Assembly (NCBI GenBank): GCA_030641945.1
Contig: DAOWLL010000127.1
Location: forward strand, 1 to 5,834
Length of the DNA stretch: 5,834 bases
Direction of reading: 5' to 3'
From: Gammaproteobacteria bacterium
Lineage (GTDB): Bacteria; Pseudomonadota; Gammaproteobacteria; SZUA-229
Below, one piece after another: positions 5,833 to 5,834 of the stretch. Made by a program: the position numbers and the translations under genes. Every line of letters begins with the position of its first letter. Positions within the stretch are counted from its first letter, which is position 1. The notes beneath the pieces were generated by a model. The model had not been told where the DNA came from. It saw nothing but the letters and a program-made list of their open reading frames with translations, and searched no databases.

Positions 5833-5834
5833 GG

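Larger units (their letters stand above)
5516..5834. other. Repeat-rich intergenic region downstream of the antiporter gene
   Basis: No credible gene is present in these 319 bases on either strand. Their content is mostly short repeats: a GCAAAT array at 5521-5547, a TTTGCG/CTCTGCG array at 5566-5588, an inverted repeat at 5649-5685, a CACAGAG array at 5748-5774 and a REP doublet at 5779-5832. Stretches 5591-5648 and 5686-5744 show nothing I can name. I see no hairpin followed by a T-run, so no classical intrinsic terminator marks the operon end, although the REP hairpin could help stabilise or end the transcript. Confidence 0.7.

Overview
The window looks like chromosomal DNA of a gammaproteobacterium or near relative. 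The clues are the gene families, the moderate base composition, and a REP-type palindrome in the last intergenic stretch whose core resembles REPs of Pseudomonas, Xanthomonas and relatives. No sequence here identifies a species.

Layout. Positions 1-241 hold no convincing gene. Positions 242-1534 (minus strand) encode an exported protein with a short TPR region followed by an outer-membrane beta-barrel. A gap of about 49 bp separates it from a divergent, tightly packed plus-strand cluster of three genes. The first (1584-2225) is a periplasmic transglutaminase-like cysteine protease of the BTLCP/LapG family with an intact Cys-His-Asp triad. The second (2244-4274) is a membrane-anchored receptor with a large periplasmic sensor domain, a cytoplasmic PAS domain and an HD-GYP domain whose metal-binding residues are mostly replaced. 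The third (4280-5515) is a CPA1/NhaP-type cation:proton antiporter. Spacings of 18 and 5 bp suggest one transcript. The final 319 bp (5516-5834) carry no gene but are dense in short repeats: three phased arrays of a GCAAA- or CAGAG-type unit and a perfect 22-bp inverted repeat (REP doublet).

Main idea. In the known Lap system, LapG protease cuts a surface adhesin and is held inactive by LapD, an inner-membrane c-di-GMP receptor built from degenerate GGDEF and EAL domains. Here a LapG-family protease sits beside a different membrane protein with a degenerate c-di-GMP-type output domain. It has lost the HD dyad, the HH pair and a downstream Asp, but keeps GYP. By analogy it may be a LapD-like inside-out receptor built on an HD-GYP scaffold. 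No LapA-type adhesin, LapD or type I secretion gene is visible. The divergent TPR/beta-barrel protein is the only other surface-related candidate partner. This functional link is inference; the domain calls and the active-site substitutions are read directly from the sequence.
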